From a bacterium OL-1 (lineage in GTDB: Bacteria; Actinomycetota; Coriobacteriia; Coriobacteriales; Atopobiaceae), in contig LM994624.1 of assembly GCA_000752675.2 (NCBI GenBank), forward strand, positions 62,001-126,000: a stretch of 64,000 nt of DNA. Direction: 5' to 3'. Below are positions 47,422 through 56,224 of this stretch, one piece after another (the stretch's first letter is position 1; the number at the start of each line of letters is the position of its first letter). The notes below the pieces were generated by a model. That model saw only the letters and a list, made by a program, of their open reading frames with translations. It was not told where the DNA came from and searched no databases. Made by a program: the position numbers and the translations under genes.

Positions 47422-48681
47422 ATGGCAGAGGCAAAGAGCAGCACCAAGAAGACAGCCAAGAAGGCCGGACGCCTTGCGATTCTCGCCGCCATGGGGCCGG
47501 GCCTTCTCACCGCCATGGCTGGCAACGACGCTGGCGGCATTGCGACGTACTCCTCGACCGGTGCCACGTACGGCTACGGCATGCTCTGGACCGTGCCGCT
47601 CATGTGCGTCCTTCTCATTGTGGCGCAGGAGACCGCCGCGCGTATGGGCTGCGCCACGGGCAAGGGCTTTGCGGCGCTCATCCGCGAGCAGTTTGGCGTA
47701 CGCGTCTCGGCCATCGCCATGCTCGCGCTTATCATCTCCAACTTTACGGTGACGCTCTCCGAGTTTGCCGGCATTGCCTCGGGCATGGAGCTCTTTGGCA
47801 TTCCACTGCAGGTGAGCGTGCCCATCGCGGGCATTGCCACGTGGCTTCTCACGCAGAGCGGCTCCTACCACCGCGTCGAGAAGATCCTGCTGGCGCTTTC
47901 CTGCGTGTTCCTCGCCTACATCGTGAGCGGTATCATTTCCAACCCCGACTGGAGCCTGGCCCTGAAGGACACGGTGGTCCCACAGTTCTCGAGCGACCCC
48001 GGCTACGTGTCGCTGCTGGTGGCAAACGTTGGTACCACCATCTCGCCGTACATGCTGTTCATGGTGAGCTCCAACGTGGTCGAGAAGAACCTCAAGGGCT
48101 CCGACATCCCCGGCCAGCGCGCAGACAACGTCTCTGGCGTGATTGCGGCAGAGATCACCACCTGGTTCATCATCCTCACGACCGGCACCGTGCTCTACCC
48201 AGCAGGCGTCACCGTAAACAGCGCGGCCGACGCGGCGCAGGCGCTTGTGCCGCTTGCGGGGCAGTACGCCTCGGCGCTCTTTGCGGCTGGCCTTGCGGGG
48301 GCGTCGTTCCTGGCGGCGTGCGTGCTGCCCGGCATTACGGCGAGCGCCGTGTGCGAGGCCTTTGGCTGGGAGCGCGGCGTCGACCGCAGTTGGAACGAGG
48401 CGCCGGCGTACCGCGCCATCATCACCGGCATCACCATCCTCTCGGCGGGAATCGTGCTTATCCCCAACGTGGACCTCTTTGGCGTCATGATGCTGGCGCA
48501 GGTCATCAACGGTGTGTTGCTACCGGTGCTCATGGTGTGCATGGTTCTTATCGCAAGCGACAAGCGCGTCATGGGCCAGTATGCGAACGGTCGCGTGTGG
48601 ACGGCGCTCACATGGTTCACCATCGTGGTGGTCATTGTGCTCACGATCATCATGTTCGTGCTGCAGGCAATGGGGTTGTAG
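47422..48681 (+). CDS. Nramp-related transporter, probably for Mg2+ (NRMT-like)
   Basis: 419 residues, about eleven membrane helices of the LeuT/Nramp fold. In transition-metal Nramps helix 1 reads DPGN and helix 6 reads MPH. Here the equivalents are AMAGNDAGGIA and TISPYMLF: DPGN has become DAGG and the Met that prefers Mn2+/Fe2+ is a Ser. Loss of that Met is the mark of the Nramp-related magnesium transporters studied from Eggerthella lenta. The gene is cotranscribed with mgtE, which also points to Mg2+. An automatic mntH label would therefore probably mislead. Confidence 0.82.
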   Translation: MAEAKSSTKKTAKKAGRLAILAAMGPGLLTAMAGNDAGGIATYSSTGATYGYGMLWTVPLMCVLLIVAQETAARMGCATGKGFAALIREQFGVRVSAIAMLALIISNFTVTLSEFAGIASGMELFGIPLQVSVPIAGIATWLLTQSGSYHRVEKILLALSCVFLAYIVSGIISNPDWSLALKDTVVPQFSSDPGYVSLLVANVGTTISPYMLFMVSSNVVEKNLKGSDIPGQRADNVSGVIAAEITTWFIILTTGTVLYPAGVTVNSAADAAQALVPLAGQYASALFAAGLAGASFLAACVLPGITASAVCEAFGWERGVDRSWNEAPAYRAIITGITILSAGIVLIPNVDLFGVMMLAQVINGVLLPVLMVCMVLIASDKRVMGQYANGRVWTALTWFTIVVVIVLTIIMFVLQAMGL

Positions 48682-48855
48682 GCGTCGAGCCTTTAGTGCG
48701 GCTTTGCTGCTCACATTGCGAGCGAGTCGCCGGAAGCACCCTTTTGCCAGCAAATTCGACATAGGGGCCCTCCGGAGACGAATTGTCGCCGGAGAGCCGT
48801 ATTTGGTGAGAATTGCAACTTTCTGGGGCTTCCCAGCGCCCCGCCGACACGCTAC
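48682..48855. other. Gap between converging transporter and mtnA genes, with hairpin
   Basis: CTCCGG...CCGGAG encloses GAC-GAATT-GTC at 48770-48794, a possible bidirectional stop without a T-tract. Nothing else was recognised. Confidence 0.5.
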
Positions 48856-49929
48856 CTACAGCTCGTACGGCGCCGAGAGCAGGCCGTTCTCGGTGATGAT
48901 GCCCGTGATCAGGCTGTGGTCGGTCACGTCGAACGCGGGGTTGAAGACATCCACGCCCTCGGGCGCCATGCGCTCCTTGTACCACATCTCGGTGACCTCG
49001 TCGGGGTCGCGCATCTCGATGGGAATCTGCGCGCCGGTGGGGGTGTCGTGGTCGATGGTCGAGCTGGGGGCACACACGTAGAACGGAACGCCGTAGTGCT
49101 TGGCGAGAATGGCCACGCCCGAGGTGCCGATCTTGTTTGCCGCGTCCCCGTTGGCCGCCACGCGATCGCAGCCAACGAAGACCACGTCGATGCGACTCTG
49201 CTGCATAAGCATCGAAACCATGTTGTCGCACTGGAGCGTCGTGGTGATGCCGGCGTTGTAGAGCTCGAACGATGTGAGCCGCGCGCCTTGCAGCAGCGGA
49301 CGGGTCTCGTCGCAGTAGACGTGCATGTCGGTACCGGCCCAGCCCTGCTCAAGCGCCGTATACATGGGTGCCGTAGCCGTTCCGTACTTGGCGGTAGCAA
49401 GCGTGCCTGCGTTGCAGTGGGTGAGAATGCCCACGGGCTGGCCGGGCTTTCTCACCTGCTGCATGACCTTAAAGCCAATGGCGCCGATGTTGCGGCTAAT
49501 CTGCACGTCCTCCTCGCGGATGCGGCGCGACTCGGCGACAAGCTCCTGCTTGAGCTGGTCCACGGGCAGGTCGAGGCGGGCGTGGCAAAACGCGTCCATG
49601 CGGTTGAGCGCCCAGAAGAGGTTTACTGCCGTGGGACGGGAGGTTGCCAGGTAGTCCGCAATCTCTTTGAACTGGCGGTAGAACTCCTGCTGGTCGGTAG
49701 TGTCGATTTTGTTGGCGAGCATGGCCAGCCCCTCGGCCGCGGCCACGCCAATGGCCGGGGCACCACGCACGCGCAACTTCTTGATGGCTTCCCAAAGCTC
49801 CTCCTTGGTACGAAGGTTGATGCGCTTCACCGTACCGGGAAGAAGCGTCTGGTCGATGATGTCCAAAGACTCGCAGTCCTCCGGCAGCTTCACCGAGATA
49901 ACGCGGTCGAAGAATTCCTCTACGCTCAT
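48856..49929 (-). CDS. mtnA: S-methyl-5-thioribose-1-phosphate isomerase
   Basis: 357 residues. Family signatures: KLRVRGAPAIGVAAAEG, the catalytic Cys in THCNAGTLATAKYG and Asp in VGCDRVAANGDAANKIGT. It isomerises 5-methylthioribose-1-phosphate to the ribulose form in methionine salvage; related proteins act on 5-deoxyribose-1-phosphate. No other mtn gene is nearby, so a 5-deoxypentose disposal role is also possible. The ATG at 49929 follows GGGGAG by nine bases. Confidence 0.92.
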   Translation of the reverse strand: MSVEEFFDRVISVKLPEDCESLDIIDQTLLPGTVKRINLRTKEELWEAIKKLRVRGAPAIGVAAAEGLAMLANKIDTTDQQEFYRQFKEIADYLATSRPTAVNLFWALNRMDAFCHARLDLPVDQLKQELVAESRRIREEDVQISRNIGAIGFKVMQQVRKPGQPVGILTHCNAGTLATAKYGTATAPMYTALEQGWAGTDMHVYCDETRPLLQGARLTSFELYNAGITTTLQCDNMVSMLMQQSRIDVVFVGCDRVAANGDAANKIGTSGVAILAKHYGVPFYVCAPSSTIDHDTPTGAQIPIEMRDPDEVTEMWYKERMAPEGVDVFNPAFDVTDHSLITGIITENGLLSAPYEL

Positions 49930-49999
49930 ATGGTGCTCTCCCCTCTCCCTTCGTATGGGCGCCCGGGGCGAGCAGTGCCGCCACAGGCTGACCCAATGC

Positions 50000-51109
50000 C
50001 TACTTGCTTGCCTTATCAAACTCGTCCTTAAACGAGCCAAACATCTTACCCATGCTGTTGAGGCCACGTCCAAGGGCGCGGGCCGCCTCGTCACCGGCAC
50101 TGCGGTTAGCCGCGGACTTCTTGGCCTTGGTGGCAGTTGCGGCGGGCTTGCTCTTGGCGGCGGGCTTTGACGCAGTGCCGGCCGCAGGCTTCTTGACGGC
50201 GTAAGTCGTGGGTCCAGACGACGTGGCCGCGCGCTCCTCGGCACCGGCCTTCAGCGTGGCCGTGGGCTCGGACACGCGGACGTCAGCTGCCTCGGTTGCG
50301 GGAAGCTGGTTCTTCTCGGCAGTGGCACGCAGCTCCTCGGCCTCCTCGCGGGCACGCTCCTCCTCGTTCTCGGTGCGGGCGTCGTCTATGGCGCGCTTGG
50401 CCTTGCCTAGCGCCTTACCCAGCGCAAACGAGCCCTTGTCAACAGCCTCGCTGGTGGCCTTGCCGGCCTTCTCGCCAAACTCTGCGCCGCGGATCTTTGC
50501 CTTTGCCGTGGCCTCGCCCGCCTTGGCGGCAAGGCCGCCGTTGAGTTCCAGCTTGGAGGCCTCGTCCTTCACGATCATGCGACCCTTGGAGTAGCCCACT
50601 AGCATGCTGGGCGGAATCTCCACCGAACCCACCAGGGCCGTGGCCATGCCGCCATCGCCCACCAGGAACTTTGTCACCTTGCCCGTGGCGTCATCGAACT
50701 CCGCGTCGCCCACGTAGCCCAGCTCGCGGCCAGACTCGGTGCGGGCGTCCATGCCGGCCCACATGATGCAGGCGTCCCAGTCCACGCCCAGACGCTCGCG
50801 CGCCTTGTCGTCGAAGGCCTTGTCCTCGTCCACAACGCGGAAGCCCTTGTCGCAGGCTGCCAGCGAGTCATACGCCACAAAGACGTCTTCGCGCTTGACC
50901 ATGCCCGCCACATCCGGACGAGCCACCAGGTAGCCCACCATAGAGCGGCCGTTGGGCGTGAACACGGCCATGTGAATCTTACCGAGCTTGGAGAGGCGCT
51001 CACCGCTCTGCTCGCCCTCGGGTGCCTTCTCGCCCTTCTTGGGCTTCTTGGCGCGGGCCTTCTTGGTGATGAAGACCTTCTTGCCCTGCATGTCGCTGAT
51101 CTTGGTCAC
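50000..51109 (-). CDS. PRC-barrel protein with Lys/Ala-rich tail
   Basis: 369 residues from GTG 51109 (GGGGGAGAG upstream). Two PRC-barrel-like regions are seen (HMAVFTPNGRSMVGYLVARP; GRELGYVGDAEFDDATGKVT). An Ala/Lys-rich helical part and a histone-H1-like tail follow (KSKPAATATKAKKSAA). The tail suggests nucleic-acid or cell-surface polyanion contact. PRC barrels also occur in the MgtE protein of this window. No enzyme motif seen. Confidence 0.75.
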   Translation of the reverse strand: MTKISDMQGKKVFITKKARAKKPKKGEKAPEGEQSGERLSKLGKIHMAVFTPNGRSMVGYLVARPDVAGMVKREDVFVAYDSLAACDKGFRVVDEDKAFDDKARERLGVDWDACIMWAGMDARTESGRELGYVGDAEFDDATGKVTKFLVGDGGMATALVGSVEIPPSMLVGYSKGRMIVKDEASKLELNGGLAAKAGEATAKAKIRGAEFGEKAGKATSEAVDKGSFALGKALGKAKRAIDDARTENEEERAREEAEELRATAEKNQLPATEAADVRVSEPTATLKAGAEERAATSSGPTTYAVKKPAAGTASKPAAKSKPAATATKAKKSAANRSAGDEAARALGRGLNSMGKMFGSFKDEFDKASK

Positions 51110-51263
51110 GGTATCTCTCCCCCTACCGCCCGTGTGCCTAAGGCGCGCGGTGACTGTGCCGCTCGGCAGCACGGGTACCAAACAAGGTAGCGGGGCACCC
51201 TCCGGCACCCCGCCATGTTACGCACTCATGCGCCGCTCTCGCGAGCCTAGCGAGATGAGCAGC

Positions 51264-51710
51264 CTACTCTGCAGGCTTCTCGGCGTTGTCGACAACCTCG
51301 ACGTGCACGGACTGCGCGGCGGACTCGTTGGCGGCGGCTGCATCGCCGGCCATGCTCGAGACGCGGTCGGTCACGGTGTTCACGGCATCGGAGACCTGCG
51401 CGGACGTGCTGGAGACCGCCTCGGAGAGCGAGTCGCGAAGCTGGTCCATGCGCTCGCGAGCAAGGTCGACCTTGGCGCGGAGCTCGTCGGTCTTGGCGTC
51501 GACGCCAGGACGGACGTCGCCCAGGCGGTCCGAGACGCTGCGCGCGCCGCGCTCGTAGGTGTCAACGGCAGAGTCCCACGCGTCGTTCATGGCGTCGGCG
51601 GCCATAGCGCGGCTCTCCGCACCGGGGCGAGGAGCCAGCATCATGCCGGCGACGACGCCTGCAGCAGCACCAAAGATGCTGCCAAGGATGAAACTAGCGG
51701 TCTTGCTCAT
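51264..51710 (-). CDS. YtxH-like small membrane protein
   Basis: 148 residues. N-terminal helix FILGSIFGAAAGVVAGMMLAP ends with the APxxG turn typical of YtxH proteins, followed by a long amphipathic helical, coiled-coil-prone tail (KVDLARERMDQLRDSLSEAV). General-stress association is known for the family. AGGAGG precedes the ATG. It lies 154 bases before the PRC-barrel gene. Confidence 0.82.
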   Translation of the reverse strand: MSKTASFILGSIFGAAAGVVAGMMLAPRPGAESRAMAADAMNDAWDSAVDTYERGARSVSDRLGDVRPGVDAKTDELRAKVDLARERMDQLRDSLSEAVSSTSAQVSDAVNTVTDRVSSMAGDAAAANESAAQSVHVEVVDNAEKPAE

Positions 51711-51809
51711 GACATCCTCCTGTCGTTTTGGGACGCAGATGCGACCCTCTTGCTTCCAACCACAAGTTCGGCCAGCGAGTGGCGCGAGCGAAGTACCTTT
51801 TGGAGCGTA

Positions 51810-52628
51810 CTACCTCACCGGACGGGGGCGCGGCATGTTGTCCATGTCCCAGTCGCCCTGGTCGTGCAGGTCGGCATCGGGTGCCGCGGGCTCGGGCTGA
51901 GCCTCGGCAGCAATGTCGTCCGGCTCGTCGAGCTCCTCGTCCTGGGCGGGAGCGCCAGGTGCGGGCACCGGGGCGGGCGAGACGAGCGTGGACTCGGGGC
52001 TTGCGGGGGCCTCGGGCGCTGCGGCGGGCGCGGGCTCCTCGGGGGACACGGGTTCCTCGGCAAGCGTGGCCTCATCCGGCACGGGGTGCTGGTCCGGGGC
52101 GCCGTCCTCGGCAGCGCCCTGCTCGGCAGCCTCGTCTCCGCCATCGGCCGGCTCCGAGACGCTCTGTACCAGGTTGACGATGCCATCGACAATGGCGTCG
52201 ACGTCGGGCTCGGGCTCGCCACCGCCGGTAAACGCCCACTCCATGATCCACACGGCACTCGAGAGCGCGGAGGTCACCAGGACGTCATCGGGGCACGGGA
52301 ACACCACGTCAAAGGCACGCTCGTTGCCGGGCACGGGATAGGTGCGGCCGCAGGTGATGTCGCCGGCAATGTTGGTTCGCGCGAGAAGCTCGACCGTCAT
52401 GTGCTCGAGAAGGTGCGCGAGCTCGGTGTTACCCATCGAGTCGCGGAAGCGGCGACCAGCGTCACCCATGCACACGTGGTCCGCAATTTCGGGCATGAGA
52501 TGAAAGACGCGCGCGGTTGCCTCGATATCCTCGCTGGTCATGAGCGGAGCATCGGGGGCCATCTCAACAAGGGCGTCGAGGTCCCTCGGCCCTACCGTGA
52601 CCTTCTTGATTTCCACGAGCTGGGCCAT
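51810..52628 (-). CDS. Orphan cyanophycin-synthetase-like N-domain protein
   Basis: 272 residues. The first ~135 residues resemble the N-terminal domain of cyanophycin synthetase: SMGNTELAHLLEHMTVELLA parallels the GHVxEHxALEL motif, followed by the GRTYPVPGNERAFDVVFPCP beta region. The ATP-grasp and Mur-ligase domains of that enzyme are absent. The remaining ~135 residues are low complexity, Pro/Ala/Glu-rich and acidic (PAPAAAPEAPASPESTLVSP). Function unknown; similarity judged by motif only. Confidence 0.6.
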   Translation of the reverse strand: MAQLVEIKKVTVGPRDLDALVEMAPDAPLMTSEDIEATARVFHLMPEIADHVCMGDAGRRFRDSMGNTELAHLLEHMTVELLARTNIAGDITCGRTYPVPGNERAFDVVFPCPDDVLVTSALSSAVWIMEWAFTGGGEPEPDVDAIVDGIVNLVQSVSEPADGGDEAAEQGAAEDGAPDQHPVPDEATLAEEPVSPEEPAPAAAPEAPASPESTLVSPAPVPAPGAPAQDEELDEPDDIAAEAQPEPAAPDADLHDQGDWDMDNMPRPRPVR

Positions 52629-52793
52629 CGTGCGGCTCCCCTTCTTTTGCGCCCGCGAGTGCGGACAGGCGGTCTAGTCTAGGCTCCATTGTAGTTAAAA
52701 CCCAGACTGAGCCGTCGGCGCATGGCCGGACGGCGCGCGCCGGGCGGCAACGCGCAGGGTAGAGCCCAACCAAAGCGCGGCCAAACGCTGCCC

Positions 52794-54302
52794 TTAGGCG
52801 CCTTGTTCCCCTTCTTCGCCGCGCGATTCGCCCGAGTCGGCCTGATGTTGCGACTTTTCACGCAATTTAGCGACGCGGGACTGGAGCTGCGCGGCAGGGG
52901 CGGGCTTCTCGGCGGGCTCTGAAGCAGGCGCGGTGGCCTCGTCCTTCTCGGGCGCCTTGCCCTTGTCGTCCTCGGAGGCCTCTGCCTGCTCGTCAGGCGC
53001 GGGCTCCTCCTCTTCCGAGGGCTCGGGCGCCGTCACGCGGAGCATGGCCACGCGGCGGCCACGCATGGACTGCACGCGGAAGGTGTAGCCGTCCTTGGTG
53101 ATGACGTCACCGGGGTGCGGGAGCTTGTCGGCCGTGTCGGTGATGAAGCCGGCGATGGTCTCGTACTCCTCGTTGTCCTCCACGGGCCAGCCCAGGTCGA
53201 TGGCGTCGTCCAGCGAGAAGCGGCCGTCGACAAGCCACTCGCGGTCCGAGAGCTTGGTGAGGTACTTGTTGTCGGGGTCGAACTCGTCCTCAATCTCGCC
53301 CACGATCTCCTCGACGATGTCCTCGATCGTGATGACGCCGGCCGTGCCGCCGTACTCGTCCACCACGATAACCATCTGGTCGTGGCTCGACTGCATCTCG
53401 GAGAGCAGCGGGATGATGTCCTTGGTATCGGGCACGAAGTCCGGCGTGCGCATGTGGCGCGAGATTTTCTCGGTGCCGCGGCCGTCATCGATGATGGGCG
53501 AGATGAGGTCCTTGATGTGGGCGATGCCCACGATGCGGTCGACGTTGCCGCGGTAGATGGGGATGCGGCTGAAGCCGGTGCGACGCATGACGGAGAGCAC
53601 CTCGTTGAGCGTGGCGTCCTCGCGCATGGCGCACATGTCCACACGCGGCACCATGACCTCGCGGGCGATGGTGTCGCCCAGGTCGATGACCTCGTGGATC
53701 ATCGACTTCTCCTCGTCGGAGAGCTCGTCGGAGTCGGTGACCATGTACTTGATCTCGTCCTCCGAGACCTCCTGGCGATCCTCGGTGGACTTCACGTGCA
53801 GCAGACGCGCGATGCCGTTGGCGCTTGCGGAAGTGAGCCAGATCAGCGGCTTGACGGCATGCGAGAACCCGCGCAGGAAGCCAGCGACGCGCTTGGAGAC
53901 GCCCTCGGCGTCGGCCATGGCGATGCGCTTGGGCACGAGCTCGCCCACCACGATGGAGAAGTACGACACGATGAGGGTGATGAGTACCGTGGCCAGGCCG
54001 TTTGCGATGCTGACGTCCATGCCAAAGCTAGAGAGCCACAGGCCAAGCGGTTCGGAGAGGCTGGTTGCGGCAAACGCAGACGAGAAGAACCCAACAAGCG
54101 TGATGGCAACCTGGATGGCGGCGAGGAACTGCGTGGGGTCCTCAATCATGTCTGCCGCAGTGGCCGCCCTGGCGTCACCCTCCTCGGCGTCATGGTCTAG
54201 CAGCACTTTCCGCGCTGTAGAAAGTGCCATCTCCGACATCGAGAAGTACCCGTTCACAAGGGTAAGCAGAAACGTGACGAGAATCGATAAGGCTATGTCC
54301 AT
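52794..54302 (-). CDS. CorC/HlyC (CNNM-like) membrane protein
   Basis: 502 residues. The DUF21 membrane domain (NGYFSMSEMALSTARKVLL; FLAAIQVAITLVGFFSSAFA) with four helices is followed by a CBS pair (VMVPRVDMCAMREDATLNEV; IVDEYGGTAGVITIEDIVEE) and the CorC_HlyC domain (LVDGRFSLDDAIDLGWPVED). A Glu/Pro/Ala-rich tail of ~85 residues ends it. CNNM/CorC proteins transport or regulate Mg2+. The start ATG at 54302 has GGAGG 14 bases upstream, longer than usual. Confidence 0.92.
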   Translation of the reverse strand: MDIALSILVTFLLTLVNGYFSMSEMALSTARKVLLDHDAEEGDARAATAADMIEDPTQFLAAIQVAITLVGFFSSAFAATSLSEPLGLWLSSFGMDVSIANGLATVLITLIVSYFSIVVGELVPKRIAMADAEGVSKRVAGFLRGFSHAVKPLIWLTSASANGIARLLHVKSTEDRQEVSEDEIKYMVTDSDELSDEEKSMIHEVIDLGDTIAREVMVPRVDMCAMREDATLNEVLSVMRRTGFSRIPIYRGNVDRIVGIAHIKDLISPIIDDGRGTEKISRHMRTPDFVPDTKDIIPLLSEMQSSHDQMVIVVDEYGGTAGVITIEDIVEEIVGEIEDEFDPDNKYLTKLSDREWLVDGRFSLDDAIDLGWPVEDNEEYETIAGFITDTADKLPHPGDVITKDGYTFRVQSMRGRRVAMLRVTAPEPSEEEEPAPDEQAEASEDDKGKAPEKDEATAPASEPAEKPAPAAQLQSRVAKLREKSQHQADSGESRGEEGEQGA

Positions 54303-54519
54303 GCGCGAGTGCGCAACCTCCTTGGACGACGCGGGTGCGGCTGCAGGCCGGGTGGCGGCAGCCGCGGCTGTTTTCTAATTCTATAAGAAATACCCGTTGG
54401 ACGCGGAGTTACGCACGAGTCTTAACCCAATGGTTCGTATCGACTTTATGCGTTCGCGAGGGTGCCATATGCGGCTGGTACGATGTGTGGCCCAAAGGCC
54501 GACCAGCGAAGGGAGCGCC

Positions 54520-55845
54520 GTGGCCGAAGACACCGACAGCACGCGGGATCCGCTTGATCCCATTCCCGACGTTGACTGGGCAATGGAGATGGGAGACGCC
54601 GAAGACGGACTTGGGCCCATATCGTATGACCAAGCAAGCACCAGCGCAGAGGCGGGACATACCCGCGTCATGCCTGTTGCTGCTCCCGGGGCCCGCTTGG
54701 ATGGCACGCAGCCCAGCCTGTATCGGAGAGATTCTCCCAGTGCAGAGCACGGATATGCGACAGCCAGCGAAAACGGATATGCCGGGTATACCGGGAGGCC
54801 CGATGCGCGAGCTCAAAAGCCGAGGCGCCGCCCAAAACGGGCCCGGCACGGGTTTCTGAGCTTTATCTTGTGGCTGGTGATGCTCGCGTGCCTGGGGTTA
54901 ATGGCAATCAGGTGCCTTCCGGCATCGTACTCCGATGGTCGCGCGGTGCCGGAGCTCGTCTCATTTGTTCCGGCTCTCTTTGTGCCGGTGCTCGCATGCC
55001 TGGTTCTGGCTGCGCTGTGGCGACGCCGGGTTTTGCTCGTTGTGAGCGCAGCGGCTCTCGCAACCATTGCCGCCTGGCACATCGGGTACTTTGTCCCAAC
55101 GTCGCGCGTGAGCTCTTCAGCGATAACGAGTGTGCAGGCGTCGGCCTCTACCAGCGATAACGCCGCGCGCATCATGACGCTCAACACGTACAACGGAAAC
55201 GCCTCCGCGGCAGAAATCGTCGCCCTGGTCAAGAGCTACAACGTGGAGGTCCTCTGCCTGGAGGAGCTTACGGATGCCGAGGTGCAGGCGCTGAGCACGG
55301 CGGGGCTCGATACCGTCCTGCCATACCACGTGATTTCCGATGCGGCGTCAGAAATCAACAACGGAGGGCGCAACGGCATCTGGACGGCGGCGCCCATGTC
55401 GAATGTGTCCACCAACCTACTCCCCATTAACACGAGCTCGATGCCAGCGGCCGATATTGTGGTGGGTGAGACAACGGTGCGCATCGTGGCGGTGCACCCC
55501 AACTCGCCCGTGCGCGGCGCTCAGAGCGAGTGGAGCCAGGGGCTTTCTGTCATCCAGTCGCTTTCTGGGTACAACCACGCCTACCTGCTGTGCGGTGACT
55601 TCAACTCGACGTGGAATCACGCGCGCTTCCGCGAGCTTCTTGGTGATACGTTTGTGGATGCCGGGGAACAGAGCGGACAGGGGTTCCACATGACGTACCC
55701 CTCAAGCGGCAAAGTTCCCTCGCTCATCGAGATCGACCACTTTGTGTATTCAAAGTCCTCGGGCATTGTGGTGAGCAACCTTGAAGCGGTGGCTGTCAGC
55801 GGAGCGGACCACCGAGCGCTGATAGGAATCCTCGAAGCGTCCTAG
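54520..55845 (+). CDS. Membrane endonuclease/exonuclease/phosphatase-fold protein
   Basis: 441 residues from GTG 54520, with GGGAG five bases upstream. The ~110-residue N-terminus is acidic, disordered and Tyr/Ser-rich. Three membrane helices follow (FILWLVMLACLGLMAI; FVPALFVPVLACLVLAAL; VVSAAALATIAAWHIGY). The extracellular EEP domain has MTLNTYNG, LCLEEL, LLCGDFNSTW, IEIDHFVYS and SGADHRALIG, the metal and catalytic residues. Similar actinobacterial proteins are surface nucleases or phosphodiesterases; substrate unknown. Confidence 0.88.
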   Translation: MAEDTDSTRDPLDPIPDVDWAMEMGDAEDGLGPISYDQASTSAEAGHTRVMPVAAPGARLDGTQPSLYRRDSPSAEHGYATASENGYAGYTGRPDARAQKPRRRPKRARHGFLSFILWLVMLACLGLMAIRCLPASYSDGRAVPELVSFVPALFVPVLACLVLAALWRRRVLLVVSAAALATIAAWHIGYFVPTSRVSSSAITSVQASASTSDNAARIMTLNTYNGNASAAEIVALVKSYNVEVLCLEELTDAEVQALSTAGLDTVLPYHVISDAASEINNGGRNGIWTAAPMSNVSTNLLPINTSSMPAADIVVGETTVRIVAVHPNSPVRGAQSEWSQGLSVIQSLSGYNHAYLLCGDFNSTWNHARFRELLGDTFVDAGEQSGQGFHMTYPSSGKVPSLIEIDHFVYSKSSGIVVSNLEAVAVSGADHRALIGILEAS

Positions 55846-55895
55846 GGCGGGGCACCGCAGGTGCCCCGCCCCCTCCCGCGCAACGCGCGGGAGGG
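55845..55895 (+). terminator. Two consecutive hairpins after the EEP gene
   Basis: GGGCGGGGCACC pairs with its complement (55845-55856 with 55860-55871), starting at the last base of the stop codon. CCCTCCCGCG (55871-55880) pairs with 55886-55895, followed by ATTTG. No strong T-run. Confidence 0.72.
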
Positions 55896-55920
55896 ATTTG
55901 CATCGAACTCGGCTCCGTTA

Positions 55921-56166
55921 CATAAAAAGCCTCTATCGGACGGAATTCTTGCTGTCCCCGCATAAAAAGCCTCTATCGGACGGCAGCAACGTTCGCTCGA
56001 AATCAAACTATTAACTACATTTTCAAAATTTTGCAATTTTAGACGATTATATCCAGAACCATGTATGTTTATTTAGATGCTTGATGTTTCGGCTCCAAGG
56101 CGGCCGTCCGATAGAGGCTTTTTATGCAACGGCATCGATTTGACCGTCCGATAGGGCGTTTTTGTG
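55921..56166. repeat. Paired inverted repeat element B
   Basis: Two direct copies of a 23-bp unit containing AAAAAGCCTCTATCGGACGG (55921-55943, 55961-55983) face two inverted copies (56104-56126, 56144-56166) across a 120-base AT-rich core. Both pairs have a 40-base period. Inner copies are identical; the right outer copy is degenerate. The sequence just before it (55900-55924) matches the start of element A at 21 of 25 bases. Confidence 0.88.
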
Positions 56167-56224
56167 CAAGAACCACACGCAGCACGTATGGAAGGCCCCA
56201 GCATTAGCCCGCCAACGACCAGGC

